Source: Mesorhizobium sp. WSM4904 (GTDB taxonomy: Bacteria; Pseudomonadota; Alphaproteobacteria; Rhizobiales; Rhizobiaceae). Taken from it: a stretch of DNA of 64,000 nucleotides. The DNA is taken from positions 1,178,001-1,242,000 of the forward strand of contig NZ_CP121354.1 of assembly GCF_029674545.1 (NCBI RefSeq), in the 5' to 3' direction. This document shows positions 37,618 through 49,675 of this stretch, piece by piece; the stretch's first letter is position 1; every line of letters starts with the position of its first letter. A program made the position numbers and the translations under genes. The notes below the pieces were generated by a model. That model did no database searches and was not told the DNA's origin. It worked only from the letters and a program-made list of their open reading frames with translations.

Positions 37618-38522
37618 TGGCGGGGACTGCAGAAAAGAAGCGAATGAGTTGCGAACTTACCGGGATCACTCCCCGAAAGCTGACCGACGGCTTCCGGCCC
37701 CGTTGCGGCCATTCTTACTCCCGCACTTTGGCTTTTCCAGCGCTAAACCGGCCTTGGGCGATGAATGGAAACGGTCAGATGTTCCCGGTCTGTGCTCGAA
37801 AAGTCGCATAAAAGGGCAGACTGGTGTGACGTCCGGAATTATTGGGCCTTTCACGGGTTTACCGGTCCCGAATTATCGGTTGCTGGCGGGCGGGCTATGC
37901 GATTGAAAACAGGAGAGTTTTCTGGCTAAGGGTGGGGTTTCAGACTGAGTTTACCAATGCCCTTAATGACGATTAATTCTGGATTGGCATCAGGTGATTG
38001 GGTTTGCGCAGAATATAGCCGCCCTTATTGGTAAACCCGCTCACGGTCGACAACGGATTGGTCAACCTAGGACGACAGGATTGGTAAACCGGAGCCGCCC
38101 TATCGACGAAGGTCTAGCTTGGCGCATTCACTGTCGCCGGTAGGCAGATATTCGGGCGACAATCGGGACCAGCGTGCGACGCCGCCAAGCGTGAGACACG
38201 TCGGCTACGCCGCAAATCGACACGGTTTGACCGGGCGCAATACCGCACCGATCTTCTAATCTCGGCTTAATTCCGGAGAGAGGCAGATAATTCCGGACGC
38301 CACACTGATTGGTAACCTAAGGCCACCCACCACGCGGATTGGTAGCCCACAGGAATAGGTTTGGTAACCCTTATCGAGTGAGGGCCGCTCGTACCTTTCG
38401 GCGGGTTCGTTTCAGTTCTAAGCCCGGCTTAATTCTGGACAACGACAGATAATTCTGGACGGCACAGTGGAACTCAACGCGTTGTAAGGATGGCATAGAG
38501 AAGCAGTAGCCCTCCAGTCTCG
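37618..38522. repeat. Non-coding region with two families of short repeats
   Basis: About 900 bases without a convincing gene. Two 45-base units share most positions: 38263-38307 and 38425-38469, each reading CGGCTTAATTC(C/T)GGA, a variable 6-base spacer, then CAGATAATTC(C/T)GGACG and CACA-type ends. An inverted relative (GTCCGGAATTATT) is at 37831. A second motif, ATTGGTAAACC with variants, occurs at 38027, 38057, 38080, 38308, 38338 and 38360, and inverted (GTTTACCAAT) at 37949. A half unit CGGCTTAATTCCGG recurs at 13419. They look like binding sites or transposon-end sequences, but no transposase is adjacent. Confidence 0.6.
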
Positions 38523-39338
38523 CTACTGGAAAAATTCTGGAAAATGGGTCTGCTTGGCTGGACGCAGAACGTTGTGATTATTCAGCCGGCATTTCTGAAG
38601 CTTCTCGAACACAAACAGCTTGCCTTCGCGCACGCTATCTTCGAGCGACTTCGCCTTCGCCAGATGCGCCGCAATCGCGCTGGCCAGCATGCAACCTGTT
38701 CCGCGCATCGATATAGCAAGGCGCGGCGTGTCGAAGTGGATGGGTTCATGATCGGAGCGTAACAGAATATCGGCCGATCGGGGACCCGACGCGTGCCCAC
38801 CCTTGATCAGCAGGGCCTGAGGGCCGACGGCCTGCAGTCTTTGTCCTTGTTGGAGCGCACCGTCCTCATCCGAAGCCGGTTCGGAACCAGTAAGGAGCGC
38901 CAGTTCAGGAAGGTTGGGCGTGACAATGCAGCAAAGCGGCATCAAATCGCGCTTCATGGCAGCGATAGCGCCTGCTTCCAGAAGTGCGCGGCCTGAGGTG
39001 GAGGCCAGCACAGGGTCGAGTACTGCCGGCACTTGCGGAAATTTGCGCAGCACTGCGGCAACGGCAACAATGATCTTGGCAGTCGCCAGCATGCCGATCT
39101 TGATTGTGGCTACGTCGTTGGCCTGTAGCGCGGCACACATCTGATTGGCCACCATGCTGGGTGGCGAATGATGGATTTCGATCACGGCGTCGTGCGTTTG
39201 CACCGTTAGCGCTGTGACGGCGAGACAGGTGCGCACGCCAACGGCAGAGATCGTCTCGATGTCGCGTGCTATTCCAGCACCCCCGCTGGAATCTGATCCG
39301 CCAACGACAAGCACATGCGGTTCTCGTCTCATCGCCAT
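38523..39338 (-). CDS. thiD: Hydroxymethylpyrimidine (phosphate) kinase ThiD
   Basis: ThiD phosphorylates HMP and HMP-P to HMP-PP, the pyrimidine half of thiamine. Motifs: VGGSDSSGGAGIARDIETIS at the N-terminus, HDAVIEIH, KIGMLATAKI, AVLDPVLASTSGRALL, VTPNLPELALLTG, LIKGGHASG and the anion hole MRGTGCMLASAIA. The length (about 271 residues from ATG 39338, [14 protein letters not shown]; another ATG at 39359) fits. It is the last gene of the thi operon and overlaps thiE. Confidence 0.95.
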   Translation of the reverse strand: MAMRREPHVLVVGGSDSSGGAGIARDIETISAVGVRTCLAVTALTVQTHDAVIEIHHSPPSMVANQMCAALQANDVATIKIGMLATAKIIVAVAAVLRKFPQVPAVLDPVLASTSGRALLEAGAIAAMKRDLMPLCCIVTPNLPELALLTGSEPASDEDGALQQGQRLQAVGPQALLIKGGHASGPRSADILLRSDHEPIHFDTPRLAISMRGTGCMLASAIAAHLAKAKSLEDSVREGKLFVFEKLQKCRLNNHNVLRPAKQTHFPEFFQ

Positions 39339-39934
39339 CGGTCCGTCTTTTCGATCCATTCTCGCGTGCGCGCTTCGGGGTCGAAGCTCAACGTGATGTC
39401 CGTGACCACTGCGGCGCTGTTGGCGCCGGCCTCAAAGACGCCGTCGAGGCGGTCGGGGTTGAGGCCGCCGATGGCGACCAATGGGATCGGCGCCACCCGC
39501 CGCTTCCACTCGCTGATCCGCTCTAGCCCTTGCGGTGCCCACTTCATTTTCTTCAAAGTGGTGGGATAGATCGGACCGAGCGCGACATAGTCGGGCTCGG
39601 CAAACATGGCCGTTTCCAGCTCGACATGATCATGCGTGCTCAATCCGAGCCTGACGCCCGCTGCCCGTATCCTCGAGAGGTCGGCCGTTTGCAAATCCTC
39701 CTGGCCCAGATGCACGAAATCGCAGCCTTCCTCGATTGCCAGGCGCCAATAATCATTGATGATGAGCTGGCTTTTGTGTTGGACACACCAGGCCTTCGAC
39801 TTGCGGATCTCCGCGCGCAGCCCGGTTTCATCCATGGTTTTGATGCGAAGCTGAATCAGCTTGACGCCGAGCGGCGCCAACCTTTCGATCCAGGCGGCGC
39901 TGTCGACGATCAGGTAGAAGGGATCGAGCTTCAT
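39329..39934 (-). CDS. thiE: Thiamine-phosphate synthase ThiE
   Basis: ThiE joins HMP-PP and thiazole phosphate to thiamine phosphate. The 201-residue TIM barrel shows [59 protein letters not shown] and [12 protein letters not shown], all family hallmarks. The start overlaps the thiG stop (ATGA, 39931-39934), and the end overlaps thiD. Confidence 0.95.
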   Translation of the reverse strand: MKLDPFYLIVDSAAWIERLAPLGVKLIQLRIKTMDETGLRAEIRKSKAWCVQHKSQLIINDYWRLAIEEGCDFVHLGQEDLQTADLSRIRAAGVRLGLSTHDHVELETAMFAEPDYVALGPIYPTTLKKMKWAPQGLERISEWKRRVAPIPLVAIGGLNPDRLDGVFEAGANSAAVVTDITLSFDPEARTREWIEKTDRWR

Positions 39935-40704
39935 GAAAAAACGGCCCTGCCGACCATCGGTGTCGATGGCACGGCGACGTCGCGCGGTTCGAGCATTCCC
40001 GAACTGAACGCCTCACGACCGGCGTCGACCGCCTTACCGAAAGCACGCGCCATGCCGACCGGATCTGCCGCCTTGGCGACCGCTGTGTTCAGGAGCACGG
40101 CGTCAAAGCCGAGTTCCATGACGGTGGCCGCGTGCGACGGCCGTCCGAGCCCCGCATCCACAATCAGCGGGACGCCAGGGAAATATCCGCGCATCGAGCG
40201 CAGCGCCGTCATGTTGACCGGTCCCAAGGCGGAACCGATCGGTGCGCACCACGGCATCAGGACCTTGCAGCCCGCTTCCAGCAGCCGCTCGGCGACAACG
40301 AGATCGTCGGTGGTATAGGGGAATACCGCAAAGCCGTCCTCGCACAGGATGCGGGCGGCTTCAACCAGACCGAACACATCCGGCTGTAGCGTGTCGTGAT
40401 TGCCGATCACTTCGAGCTTGATCCAGTTGGTGCCGAAGACCTCGCGCGCCATTTTCGCGGTGGTGACGGCTTCCTTGACGGAGAGGCAGCCGGCGGTATT
40501 GGGCAGGGTTCTGGCGCCCAGCGAGCGGATCAACGACCAGAATTGTTCGCCGGCCCTACCGCCCGCCATCTCACGCCGCAACGAGACGGTCACCACCGAC
40601 GTGCCCGATGCCTTGACTGCATCGGCAAGGATGGCCGGCGAAGGATACTGAGCCGTGCCGAGAAGCAGGCGCGACGAAAGCTCGGTTCCATAAAGCTCCA
40701 ACAT
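39931..40704 (-). CDS. thiG: Thiazole synthase ThiG
   Basis: ThiG makes the thiazole phosphate from deoxyxylulose phosphate, dehydroglycine and ThiS-thiocarboxylate. In the 257 residues the active-site Lys is in [10 protein letters not shown], and other conserved parts are [31 protein letters not shown] and [19 protein letters not shown]. The Asn after VIG replaces the more usual Asp, which is worth noting but not obviously damaging. One base separates it from thiS. Confidence 0.95.
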   Translation of the reverse strand: MLELYGTELSSRLLLGTAQYPSPAILADAVKASGTSVVTVSLRREMAGGRAGEQFWSLIRSLGARTLPNTAGCLSVKEAVTTAKMAREVFGTNWIKLEVIGNHDTLQPDVFGLVEAARILCEDGFAVFPYTTDDLVVAERLLEAGCKVLMPWCAPIGSALGPVNMTALRSMRGYFPGVPLIVDAGLGRPSHAATVMELGFDAVLLNTAVAKAADPVGMARAFGKAVDAGREAFSSGMLEPRDVAVPSTPMVGRAVFS

Positions 40705-40871
40705 GCTAGCCGCCCTGCATGGGCGAGAGGATTTCGATCCGGTCGCCGTCGCTCAACTGGAACTCCGCGCGGTTGGCTTTGTGCACGAGGTCGCTGTTGA
40801 CGGCGGTGGCGAGCCAATCGCCCTCATAGTCGAGCGCGGCAAGCAACTCGGCCAGCGTGGTGGCGGCAATC

Positions 40872-43919
<3,048 letters not shown>

Positions 43920-44242
43920 AATGCCTTAGGTTGAACGGGCTGACGCTATCTTGTCAAGCGCATTCGGGCGCCTTCGGCCGGTGGCGACGACCGGCGGCCA
44001 GCCGGGCGGAGAGCTCGCGCATGCATCGGGGACAAGTCACGCCCCGTAGACCGGGGCTGAATGGCCAAAGCCTCATTCGCTTCGTGAAGGATGGAGAAAC
44101 TGTATTGGCCATGTGCGCGTATCGACCAAGTAGCTCAGGCGGTCACGGATGTGGTTATTCTGGTCGAAGGTGACGAACGGCCTTGGGGGTCACCTCCTTT
44201 AGGATTCAGAGGTTGGAAGACGGCTTCTCGCGATCACGGCCA
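43920..44242. other. Region upstream of the TPP riboswitch with a small coding remnant
   Basis: About 320 bases. It should contain the thi promoter. On the minus strand, 44073-44174 encodes VTFDQNNHIRDRLSYLVDTR and a short tail, which looks like the C-terminal end of a broken SnoaL/NTF2-like protein; this is a weak call. A TCACCTCCTTT run at 44189-44199 looks like the 16S rRNA 3' end but has no rRNA around it. Confidence 0.35.
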
Positions 44243-44506
44243 TCAGGAAATACCTGTCTTCGGCTCAACCTCGACATGGCGTCCGATCGACCGCAGATAT
44301 ACAGCTATCTCGTTCATGAGATGATCGCGTTCGCCGTAGATTTCAGCAATCCTACGCAGCTGTGGCTCGACGGCCCTCCGTTGCGCTGGCGTGAAATCAG
44401 CATCGCCAAAGACGTATCCCAAGTTGCCAATCGCGCAAATTTTGCAGCCGGCGTCCACAACTGCTTGTACGAATGCCGGAATGTCTTTTTCTTGCATGGT
44501 CTTCAT
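44243..44506 (-). CDS. Small conserved hypothetical protein
   Basis: An 87-residue protein from ATG 44506 (MKTMQEKDIPAFVQAVVDAG), with AGAGG five bases upstream of the start. It includes CKICAIGNLGYVFGDADF and EIYGERDHLMNEIAVYLRSIG; there is no signal peptide. The composition and a good ribosome site argue it is real. Family unknown. Confidence 0.6.
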   Translation of the reverse strand: MKTMQEKDIPAFVQAVVDAGCKICAIGNLGYVFGDADFTPAQRRAVEPQLRRIAEIYGERDHLMNEIAVYLRSIGRHVEVEPKTGIS

Positions 44507-44997
44507 GTCGAACCTCTCGTGAATGGCGTGCTTGCGCCCCAATCTGCCTTTTCAGCGTGTCCTCTGGGCGGCGCAAGCCCTGAGCGTGACTGTGCACGGG
44601 CAACCTCGACTATCCCATCTGCCACGCTCTTTAGAATCGGTGGGGTCTGGTGATCGCAGGCTGGGCCACTCAAAAGCCTGCAAGAAGAAAGTCATGGCGA
44701 CCATTGCTCAAGATCGCAAGGGTGCGTGCAAGACCTTCCGTTGGCAGTCATGCACGCTCGCTCAGAGATAGTCCGGCCGCGGAAATTCTCCCTTATTCGT
44801 AAGAAAGCTCATTGAGCAACTGGGCATTGAGCAACTGGGTCTCACGTCACGGGTCTCGTGTGCTTCACAGCCGAAAAATAGCCGCCGTGGCAATTCTCGA
44901 AAAGTGCAGGCTACCTCGTTAAGGACACTGCGGATGATCGTTCGCGCTTGGCAAAAGCGAACGGATTAGTCTATGGCTCTCGGCAGGGGGGCGAGTT
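44507..44997. other. Intergenic region with a 15-bp tandem repeat
   Basis: About 490 bases with no credible gene. CATTGAGCAACTGGG is repeated exactly in tandem at 44810-44824 and 44825-44839. The part just before 44998 should hold the promoter and ribosome site (AGGGGGGCGAG) of the phosphoesterase operon. Confidence 0.5.
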
Positions 44998-46335
44998 ATG
45001 CGGCGGGTGCGAATCCTTCAAGTAGGCGATATTCACTATCCGGACTGGCATCCTTCCTCTAGCAACATCGATGCCAAGGATAGCAAGTTCGCTCCGAAAA
45101 TAACGCAGAAGCTACGCGCGTCTTCGCTGCGTGCCGTCTTGACGAAACTTCGGCGGCTGACGACTTCGAAGCCCTTGGATTCGATCGCCTTCATGGGGGA
45201 TTTCACGAGCCGTGGCGACAAGACCTTCATTGCTTCGGCATTCCAGCATTTCACGTTGCTCTGCCGCGCACAGGGACGCAGTTCAAAGGCGCTTCCGTTG
45301 ATATTCGTACCGGGAAATCACGATGTGAACCGTGATGACGCGCGCGAACTTGGACCGACTGAGAAATTCAGCGAAATGGCGAGTTTAGCCGCCCGCTTGG
45401 GTTGGCAGACCGTTCCCGTGGACCAACCCGTGCACTTCAGACTTCCGACAGGATCCGCAGGCGCAAACTTCATCCTCGTCAACACAGCGATAGGCAGTTG
45501 GGAGCTTCAAAACCTTCCCGCGTTCCTTCGTGATCGTCTCGAGGCACTCAGTCCTTCTACAGAGCCTCTAGATCTCGGCTCGCCGGACATCTCGGGACAT
45601 TCGCCCGCGACACCTCCCAGCGATCCAGACAAGGAGGCGTCCGACGACGAGTATTACGGTCAGATGGACACGCCATACATCTCGCGTGAGATGCTTGCAG
45701 GCCTACAGGAATTGCTCCAGCAGCCCGACATGCGTTACGGCATCATAATCGGCCATCACAATCTGCTGCCACAAAAGACTCCGCGCATTACGCCATACGC
45801 GGAGATGCTCAACAGCGGATTTGTCAGAACTCAGCTGCTGCAGGGCAACAAGCCTATCGTCTACCTGCATGGACACATACATGCTGATCCGGTCGAGATC
45901 GTCAACGATCCAAGGTTTCCGGACGGCAAATTGATCTGCATCTCAGCACCAGAGATACAGTCAGGTTTCAATGAGCTCGTCTTCTTCACGACCGATCAGG
46001 GAGAGCTCGTCGGCATCCGACTTATACCCTACCGCACCAATGTCGCCGACGGGACGGTCATGGAAGGCGAACATTGCTTTATTTCGACCATGTCCAACGG
46101 CAAGGCCTTTCTGAACAACGACACGTTTGACCTGCTGCGCCGACTGCGCGACCATGCCACCAGGCGCGGGAATGGGTTACTCTTCTGGGACGAGATCACT
46201 GAGATTGCTGCCTCCGCCGAGCTCGGGCTAGATCTGGAAGACTCTCTTCTGATGCTCCAAGCGGCGCGCTTCATCGAGATAGACGGCCTCACCAAGGCAA
46301 ACTCGGCTTGGCGCATTAAGGTAAGGGACGAATAG
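44998..46335 (+). CDS. Calcineurin-like metallophosphoesterase, first gene of a three-gene operon
   Basis: A 445-residue protein with the complete metal-binding set: LQVGDIHYPDWH, AFMGDFTSRGD, VPGNHDVNRDD, IIGHHNLLP and YLHGHIHAD. It has a C-terminal extension of about 110 residues, mostly helical (LRDHATRRGNGLLFWDEITE). The substrate could be nucleic acid, a nucleotide or a protein. It is followed after two bases by the ATPase gene, and this tight coupling points to a multi-protein system, not a housekeeping hydrolase. Confidence 0.85.
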   Translation: MRRVRILQVGDIHYPDWHPSSSNIDAKDSKFAPKITQKLRASSLRAVLTKLRRLTTSKPLDSIAFMGDFTSRGDKTFIASAFQHFTLLCRAQGRSSKALPLIFVPGNHDVNRDDARELGPTEKFSEMASLAARLGWQTVPVDQPVHFRLPTGSAGANFILVNTAIGSWELQNLPAFLRDRLEALSPSTEPLDLGSPDISGHSPATPPSDPDKEASDDEYYGQMDTPYISREMLAGLQELLQQPDMRYGIIIGHHNLLPQKTPRITPYAEMLNSGFVRTQLLQGNKPIVYLHGHIHADPVEIVNDPRFPDGKLICISAPEIQSGFNELVFFTTDQGELVGIRLIPYRTNVADGTVMEGEHCFISTMSNGKAFLNNDTFDLLRRLRDHATRRGNGLLFWDEITEIAASAELGLDLEDSLLMLQAARFIEIDGLTKANSAWRIKVRDE

Positions 46336-46337
46336 CG

Positions 46338-48404
46338 ATGGAGAATCCGTTCGGCCCCAACAGGATCGAGTACGAAAGCCGCCCGATACTGTGGTTCAGT
46401 CAGAAGTCGGCGTTGATTTCTGCCGCCGCCAAGCCGGTCTTCGTCGCAGGGACGAGAGGCAGCGGCAAGACCAGCATTCTTCGCTCGCTTTCCACAGTCC
46501 ATATTCTTGAAGACAAAAGTCTCTCGGACCAAGTCGGCAAGCTCGCTTGGTATGGCGTCTTCTTCCAGCTCAATGAGACATTCTCGCCCCTAATCGACAA
46601 CGCCGTTCTGAACCTCATTCCGGAGCGGATACGCTTCGACACGGCCGCCGTGATCCCGCGGCAATTCGTAATCTTCTCTCACTATCTGGAGCTGAAGATA
46701 GTCGAACGCCTGCTCGAGAGCATCGGCCAGCTCAGACGCGACGGCCACTTGAAATACCGGGCCTCCGAAGATAGGGACGTCGCCCTGGCACTGCATCGCG
46801 AAGTGCTGCACTTCATACCCCAACCTGCCCGTCTCGACTTCTTCAGCATCGATGAGCTGCGGGGTGGGATAACCCGGTACGTCGACGAATGCTTCAACGC
46901 GTTCTTCTTTGCCGCCGATGCCGGAGCGACCGGCTTCAGAGCAACAGACCCTGGCGCGATCATTAACAAGGTCGCGACCGCGATCACTCCACTTTTAAAT
47001 GGCCCATCTTTCGCCGGTGACAGGGCGCCCTTCTTCAAGATACTGATTGACGACTGTGAAGCACTGACACCGCTCCAACAGCAGTTCCTGAACACCTTGG
47101 TGAGAAAGACGCGCGGCAACGTGAAATGGGTCCTCGCCTACATCGGCGGCCTCTACGACACGATCCGGACGATCATACCCGGCCAGTCGCTCTCGAATGC
47201 TGACCGGGACGTCGAGAATCTTGATTCAGTCGATCCGAGGGAGTTCGCCACGCTGTGCGAGAACGTGTCGTCGCTTCGGCTGTACTATGCGCTTCCTGAC
47301 CATCTGCGGAGTGATCTCGAGCGCAACGATGCGCTCAGCGCGTTTTCGCTCAAAAACCGGCTGGGGCGGCTTTCCGTCAATGACATCATCGAGCGGGTTA
47401 TCATATCGGGTCATTCCGAGGGCAGAGAAGAGCTTGTGGCACTTGCTGATGCAGCACGTGAATTCCTCTCCGTGAATTTGAGGACGGCGGATCAGCAGCA
47501 ATTCCTTCTTGATCGAAAAGCGCGCCCTTATGCCGAAGGGCTGGCGCTCGCGCTCATGAACCCGGAAATTAAGCGCCGGCCCATGAGCAAGGCGGATGCT
47601 TCAAATCTGAAGAGGTCGATCGCCCGGAAACAGGGATGGGCTTTTCTGAAAGCGTGCCAGATGCTGCGTCTGCATGACTACCCGTACGTAGGGCACCAGA
47701 TCATCACATCATTGAGCGACGTCTGTATACGCGATTTCCTTGATATAATGGGAGAGATCTTCCGCCGCAGTGTTCCGAGTTCCAGTGATCCACGAAAACT
47801 GGTGGAATTCATCAACTCGGATTTACAGATTCATCTCGAACAGCAGAGACAGGCTGTGAACGCCGCCTCTCAACGGAAGCTTGATGGACTTCAGGCGCTT
47901 TCACATCCGTACGAAGAAGAGAGCGTGCGCATGGTGCGGGCGTTGGGTTACCTGACCGCTCGCCTCCAGACAGAGTTTGCCGAAGAAAATGCTCTAGGAA
48001 CGACAGAGAGAGGCATTTTCAGGGTTGATCTAAAGGAAATGCGCTCGCTGGTGAACCGACTGGAGCAACCCAGCGGAAAACTGGACGAGGTCCTGCGTCG
48101 GGCGGAAAGGGATGGGTTTATCCGGGAGGTCTCCGCCGCCGGCAACTTTGAGGTGGACCGCGCCGACCCCGCATCGAAGGAGATGATGATCAGATTGCAT
48201 CGGCGATTTGCACCTTACTTCGGGTTCTCCTATCGCGGCCCGTACGAAATCAACACAATCCCTGCGGCGCGGATGGTCGACCTGCTTTTTACCAGGCATC
48301 GGCTCCCAGAAGACTGGGCCGACTCGGTGTTTAAGGAGCTCGTCGCGCGGCCCGCACTCAAGACCGAATTCCAGCACTCGCTTTTCGAGAGCGATCTCGA
48401 ATGA
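46338..48404 (+). CDS. ORC/CDC6-like AAA ATPase
   Basis: A 688-residue protein with an early P-loop (PVFVAGTRGSGKTSILRSLS, about 33-52) and a Walker B-like strand near 235 (FFKILIDDCEALTPLQQQFL), followed by WVLAYIGGLYDTI, where sensor 1 would be. The short N-terminus before the P-loop (PFGPNRIEYESRPILWFSQK) resembles bacterial ORC-CDC6 family ATPases found next to defence effectors. The C-terminal 300 residues are helical with winged-helix character (LRRAERDGFIREVSAAGNFE). It overlaps the next gene by four bases (ATGA). Confidence 0.8.
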   Translation: MENPFGPNRIEYESRPILWFSQKSALISAAAKPVFVAGTRGSGKTSILRSLSTVHILEDKSLSDQVGKLAWYGVFFQLNETFSPLIDNAVLNLIPERIRFDTAAVIPRQFVIFSHYLELKIVERLLESIGQLRRDGHLKYRASEDRDVALALHREVLHFIPQPARLDFFSIDELRGGITRYVDECFNAFFFAADAGATGFRATDPGAIINKVATAITPLLNGPSFAGDRAPFFKILIDDCEALTPLQQQFLNTLVRKTRGNVKWVLAYIGGLYDTIRTIIPGQSLSNADRDVENLDSVDPREFATLCENVSSLRLYYALPDHLRSDLERNDALSAFSLKNRLGRLSVNDIIERVIISGHSEGREELVALADAAREFLSVNLRTADQQQFLLDRKARPYAEGLALALMNPEIKRRPMSKADASNLKRSIARKQGWAFLKACQMLRLHDYPYVGHQIITSLSDVCIRDFLDIMGEIFRRSVPSSSDPRKLVEFINSDLQIHLEQQRQAVNAASQRKLDGLQALSHPYEEESVRMVRALGYLTARLQTEFAEENALGTTERGIFRVDLKEMRSLVNRLEQPSGKLDEVLRRAERDGFIREVSAAGNFEVDRADPASKEMMIRLHRRFAPYFGFSYRGPYEINTIPAARMVDLLFTRHRLPEDWADSVFKELVARPALKTEFQHSLFESDLE

Positions 48405-49456
48405 CCGCTTCAACTGTCGAGTATCGAGTCTTCGGCCATCTGGCCGTCACCGAGAAGGCGAGAGATGCAGGTACCTGCGAAACGATGGAGGCAGATATCG
48501 CGATCGTCGCGCTTGGATGGGAAACGCGTTTCGCCGCGTTCGAAAACCATCTTGACCTGAAGGTCGGCAAGATCGTGGTTCTGGACTTTGCTCTGAAGGA
48601 AGCGAACGTCCCAGCCGTCGAAGAAAACCGGCGAAAGCTCATCGCTATGGGTACCCGATGGGGCGTCGAAGTGACTGTGATCACCCTCGAGCCTTCCATC
48701 GAGTATCAGAAGAACATCAATCTCCTCGATCACCTGCTCACTCAGATGGCCGCTTCATGTGGCTCATACGAAGGAAGCCTGCGGAAGGTTTTCGTCGAGT
48801 GCTCGACGATGCCGCGAATCTACATCCAATGGCTGATTGCGGTGGCATTCAAGAAAATGTCGATTCAGTCTCTCGAATTCGGGTACGCCGAAGGTATCTA
48901 CGGGAACGCGATCGGCAAAGAGGATTTTTCCAGCGGCTTGGACCGATACGTCACCGTCCCTCATCTTCAAGGCAGCGGAGGAATGGGCGAAGAGAAAGTC
49001 CTGCTCGTGGGGATCGGAGGAGATGCCGACGTATTCTACGGATTGATCGATATCGTCAGTCCGGAACGGATCTCGCTCCTCGTCCCAAGAAGCGACAAGA
49101 ATGCGCATATCGATGCTTTGCTCGATCAACAGGTGGCCAAGGTACGTGAAACCCACCGGCTCGAAGATGGCGAAGTTCGCGACATCCAGGCTTTCGGGCT
49201 GATGGCCCACCTCGATGCTTTCGAGACGTATCTCGACGGGTTCGGCTCGCGTGCGGTGGTGAACGTTTTTGTCAGCGGCCCGAAGGTTCAGGCCATCGCT
49301 GCTGCCGTGCTCGCCTGCTCCGACAGCCGCGTCCATCTCAAGGCAAGAATTCCCACCTCCTATGCCCATCGTGAAGTCTCAGCGAATGGGCGGTATCATA
49401 TCTATAGGCTGATTGACCTGACATCCCCTGCCTGCAGCCTTCCCGGGACGTTCTGA
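48401..49456 (+). CDS. Unknown protein with Rossmann-like halves, third gene of the operon
   Basis: A 351-residue protein that I cannot assign. It shows two alternating strand-helix regions: the first about 28-180 (EADIAIVALGWETRFAAFE, KIVVLDFALKEANVPAVEEN, KVFVECSTMPRIYIQWL), the second about 195-330 (KVLLVGIGGDADVFYGLIDI, AVVNVFVSGPKVQAIAAAVL). That pattern suggests a Rossmannoid fold, perhaps a CARF-like sensor or a nucleotide-handling enzyme, but no motif decides. It is tightly coupled to the ATPase. Confidence 0.65.
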   Translation: MTASTVEYRVFGHLAVTEKARDAGTCETMEADIAIVALGWETRFAAFENHLDLKVGKIVVLDFALKEANVPAVEENRRKLIAMGTRWGVEVTVITLEPSIEYQKNINLLDHLLTQMAASCGSYEGSLRKVFVECSTMPRIYIQWLIAVAFKKMSIQSLEFGYAEGIYGNAIGKEDFSSGLDRYVTVPHLQGSGGMGEEKVLLVGIGGDADVFYGLIDIVSPERISLLVPRSDKNAHIDALLDQQVAKVRETHRLEDGEVRDIQAFGLMAHLDAFETYLDGFGSRAVVNVFVSGPKVQAIAAAVLACSDSRVHLKARIPTSYAHREVSANGRYHIYRLIDLTSPACSLPGTF

Positions 49457-49675
49457 CACTATCTTGCATTCGAGTAGCATCATGGTCCCAGTAGCCGTTC
49501 CGCCAAGCCTTCAGCGCATGTTCGTGTCGCCCGATCCGGTCGATGGGGGGCTAATTCCCACTTGGAAGCTGCTCTACATCAGATCAGGGGGGAATGCAGA
49601 CTGGCAGAATTCCGTCTAATTAGCGACTAGCTAAAACATATACTCAGGCGAGACTGTTCAGCATAGAAATAGTGA

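Noticed and set aside
37618..38522. CRISPR array
   Set aside because: The repeats are irregularly spaced, in both orientations and of variable sequence, unlike CRISPR.
44185..44205. TCACCTCCTTT resembling the end of 16S rRNA
   Set aside because: No other rRNA sequence is next to it; an 11-base match is expected by chance or as an antisense ribosome site.
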